Assembly: GCA_035041965.1 (NCBI GenBank)
Contig: JAPYMA010000120.1
Coordinates: 111,812-175,811 of the forward strand
Length of the DNA stretch: 64,000 nt
Origin: Anisakis pegreffii
Lineage: Eukaryota; Nematoda; Chromadorea; Rhabditida; Anisakidae
Reading direction: 5' to 3'
A program made the translations under genes and the position numbers. Each line of letters opens with the position of its first letter. The first letter of the stretch is position 1. Below the pieces are notes generated by a model. That model worked only from the letters and a program-made list of their open reading frames with translations, was not told the origin of the DNA and did not search any database. Positions 62,121 to 64,000 of this stretch are shown one piece after another.

Positions 62121-64000
62121 AAACATGGTGTTCTTAATTCAGTGTAATTCAATACGTTGGATTATATCGGATGGCAGAGGATTATATCTTCTGTTTCTTC
62201 TTCTATTATATCATGTCTTTTTTTACCGTTCTTTGAAATGCTACATCGGAATTTGAGTTGTTTCAAGATGGTTACTTTGCAATGCTTGCGGATTATTTTT
62301 GCCTGCACGAGACGTGAAAGGAAAAGAAGAGTTATAAAACTGATACAGAGACCTGGTTAACATAATGATTTAACGTAATGTCACATGTACAGCTGCGCAG
62401 CTGATCCGTTAGGGGATTGATTTTCTGAAGAAGTTATGTTTATATTTCGACAATTCGATTTGTTTGTTTGATTATTTATTGAATCACTTCAAATTCTTCC
62501 ACTCTTAAGCAGTATATGATCCGGTATTATGAGTTGCATTAGTTATGTCGACATATAAATTCGATTGGGTTTTCACCAATATTTCCGGAAAGGTGGGAAG
62601 ATGATAATGAAGAATGCATTTAGCAATGGAGTAATCTGGAGTTATTGAGGTGGATGTAGTCGAAGAAGAGAACGGAAAAGGATCTGAGTGGTTATTTGCA
62701 AGATGCATTAGAATCGGTTATAACAAATTGGATCTTAATGTGGAATTTGCTTATTCCGTTTTGTTTGGCACTATGACGTTACACCGAACAATGGTCATGT
62801 GCCAGCTGCACTCTCTCATTTGCACAATATTTTCGGTTTTGTATCATATTCTTATTCATTTGGATTTGCTCGGATATCGTGGGTTTATCTTTTCTTGAAT
62901 CCTTCATTCGTGGAAGATCGAGAGAAAGATCATCAAGGCTGATATATCGTGGCGTATAGGTTGGTTGTTTGAATGATGAGAAATCTTTCCTTTATCAGCG
63001 TTTGGATGTCATCTGATCGCTTGATGATATTTAGTTTATTAGTTCATTCGTTGGTTTTATTTGATGTTTAGGGAATATTTCATCTCATTCGAATATCGTG
63101 AAGTAAAGTTTTATCGTCGTTACATGCGGGGAGGATCTGAAAATATTGAATACGATTGTGGACGTTCCTTCCGATCATTGGGAAGGAGTCTTGAATACGG
63201 ATGACTCATTTGCCGCTATTTTTATTGTGGCAATCGTAATGGTGTAACTGAAATCCAGTTTGATTGCTGTAATTGAATAGTGACAACTTTGCATTGTTCT
63301 TATTAAGAGTAATACGTTTTATAATAATGGAGAATAATTTCATCATTCGCATATTACACTTTGAGGTAATTTTATTGACGTTTTTATCGTTGGAATTTCA
63401 TCATTCTTGCTCATGTTCGCACATCACAGTGACAAAATTAATTTTATTCATCTTATTATAAATTATTATTGATATTTGTGGTTGTTATATCTGTAGATGT
63501 GTAGCCATCACCAGGTAGTAATTGCAAATTTGGTATTGAAAAATATTTTTGTCGTGTAAGCCATATGTATGTATGGTGTTGTTGAATGTAATTTCTGGTC
63601 GTTGATACGTTATTGCCTTTTGCCTTTTTTAGGTATCGGTTCCTTCTTTGTTCGTTATTGTTCAATCGGCTGATACAATTCTTGACTCAAACCACGTGTA
63701 CTAATGCATCGATTACATCAAGCATTAATCATTTCTCTGGATTCATCCATCGAAAGGAATAATCTGTGAGCCCATTTTATCCGTAAGTTTTTATTCGTTC
63801 GTACTTTCATTATCTTCAGCATTCATTCACAAATCCAAAATATATCACTCGTTCATATCATACATTTGAACTGTTCTCATTTTTATATGTAACAATCATT
63901 TTATTCATTCCTGTTCATTGACTTACTTCTGTTGGATATTGCTGCGGATCAGTCAAAAATGTTATGGATTTGGAAGATTTGATGTAAGAAGATGCATGAT
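62121..64000. other. Non-coding end of the window
   Basis: Only short open frames without domain features or phase-consistent splice partners. No RNA gene or repeat that I can support. A gene starting beyond 64000 cannot be excluded. Confidence 0.4.

Overview
The window is nuclear DNA from a nematode, AT-rich and gene-sparse. The evidence is a neuropeptide precursor of the C. elegans nlp-10 type, many short exons with TTTCAG-like acceptors, and first exons that begin at an acceptor a few bases before the ATG, as in spliced-leader trans-splicing. Long introns and transposon-filled spacers suggest a parasitic or large-genome species, but the species cannot be named from sequence alone. All exon models were read by eye; consistent intron phases were the main check.

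Layout. 0.4-7.4 kb (minus): a ten-exon MFSD8/CLN7-type lysosomal transporter with a hAT-like miniature element in one intron. 7.4-19.7 kb: mostly non-coding, with a 1.07-kb foldback element (two 290-bp arms), an (AAT)n-type microsatellite and small repeats. 19.75-23.0 kb (plus): nlp-10-like precursor, four exons, eight amidated peptides. 24.9-25.9 kb: further copies of the hAT-like element. 26.2-28.7 kb (plus): SDS22/PPP1R7 protein phosphatase 1 regulator. 29.7-31.4 kb (minus): divergent SKP1-like protein. 32.9-37.4 kb (minus): hnRNP F/H-type protein with three quasi-RRMs. 41.5-43.4 kb (plus): disrupted exons resembling the ZW10 C-terminus, split by a 1.03-kb hAT-type element. 43.9-46.3 kb (plus): a signal-peptide exon and a small tail-anchored protein. 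48.7-58.1 kb (minus): two large uncharacterised genes about 150 bp apart, probably co-transcribed: a 791-residue zinc-finger protein and a 724-residue protein with a duplicated tryptophan-rich module.

59.5-62.1 kb is the most unusual part. It is a T-rich island full of small GC-rich hairpins and palindromes. Two large hairpins with unrelated stems share the same architecture and the same unpaired TCACCCG on the 3' side. A third copy of the motif lies in an inverted 55-bp copy of one of them, and 11 of the 12 differences between those copies are transitions. I recognise no described element that explains this.

Functional links. The SDS22, SKP1, hnRNP F/H and possible ZW10 genes are general cell-biology genes and show no shared pathway beyond chance neighbourhood. 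Genes A and B (48.7-58.1 kb) look like chromatin or DNA-binding proteins and are the likeliest pair to act together.
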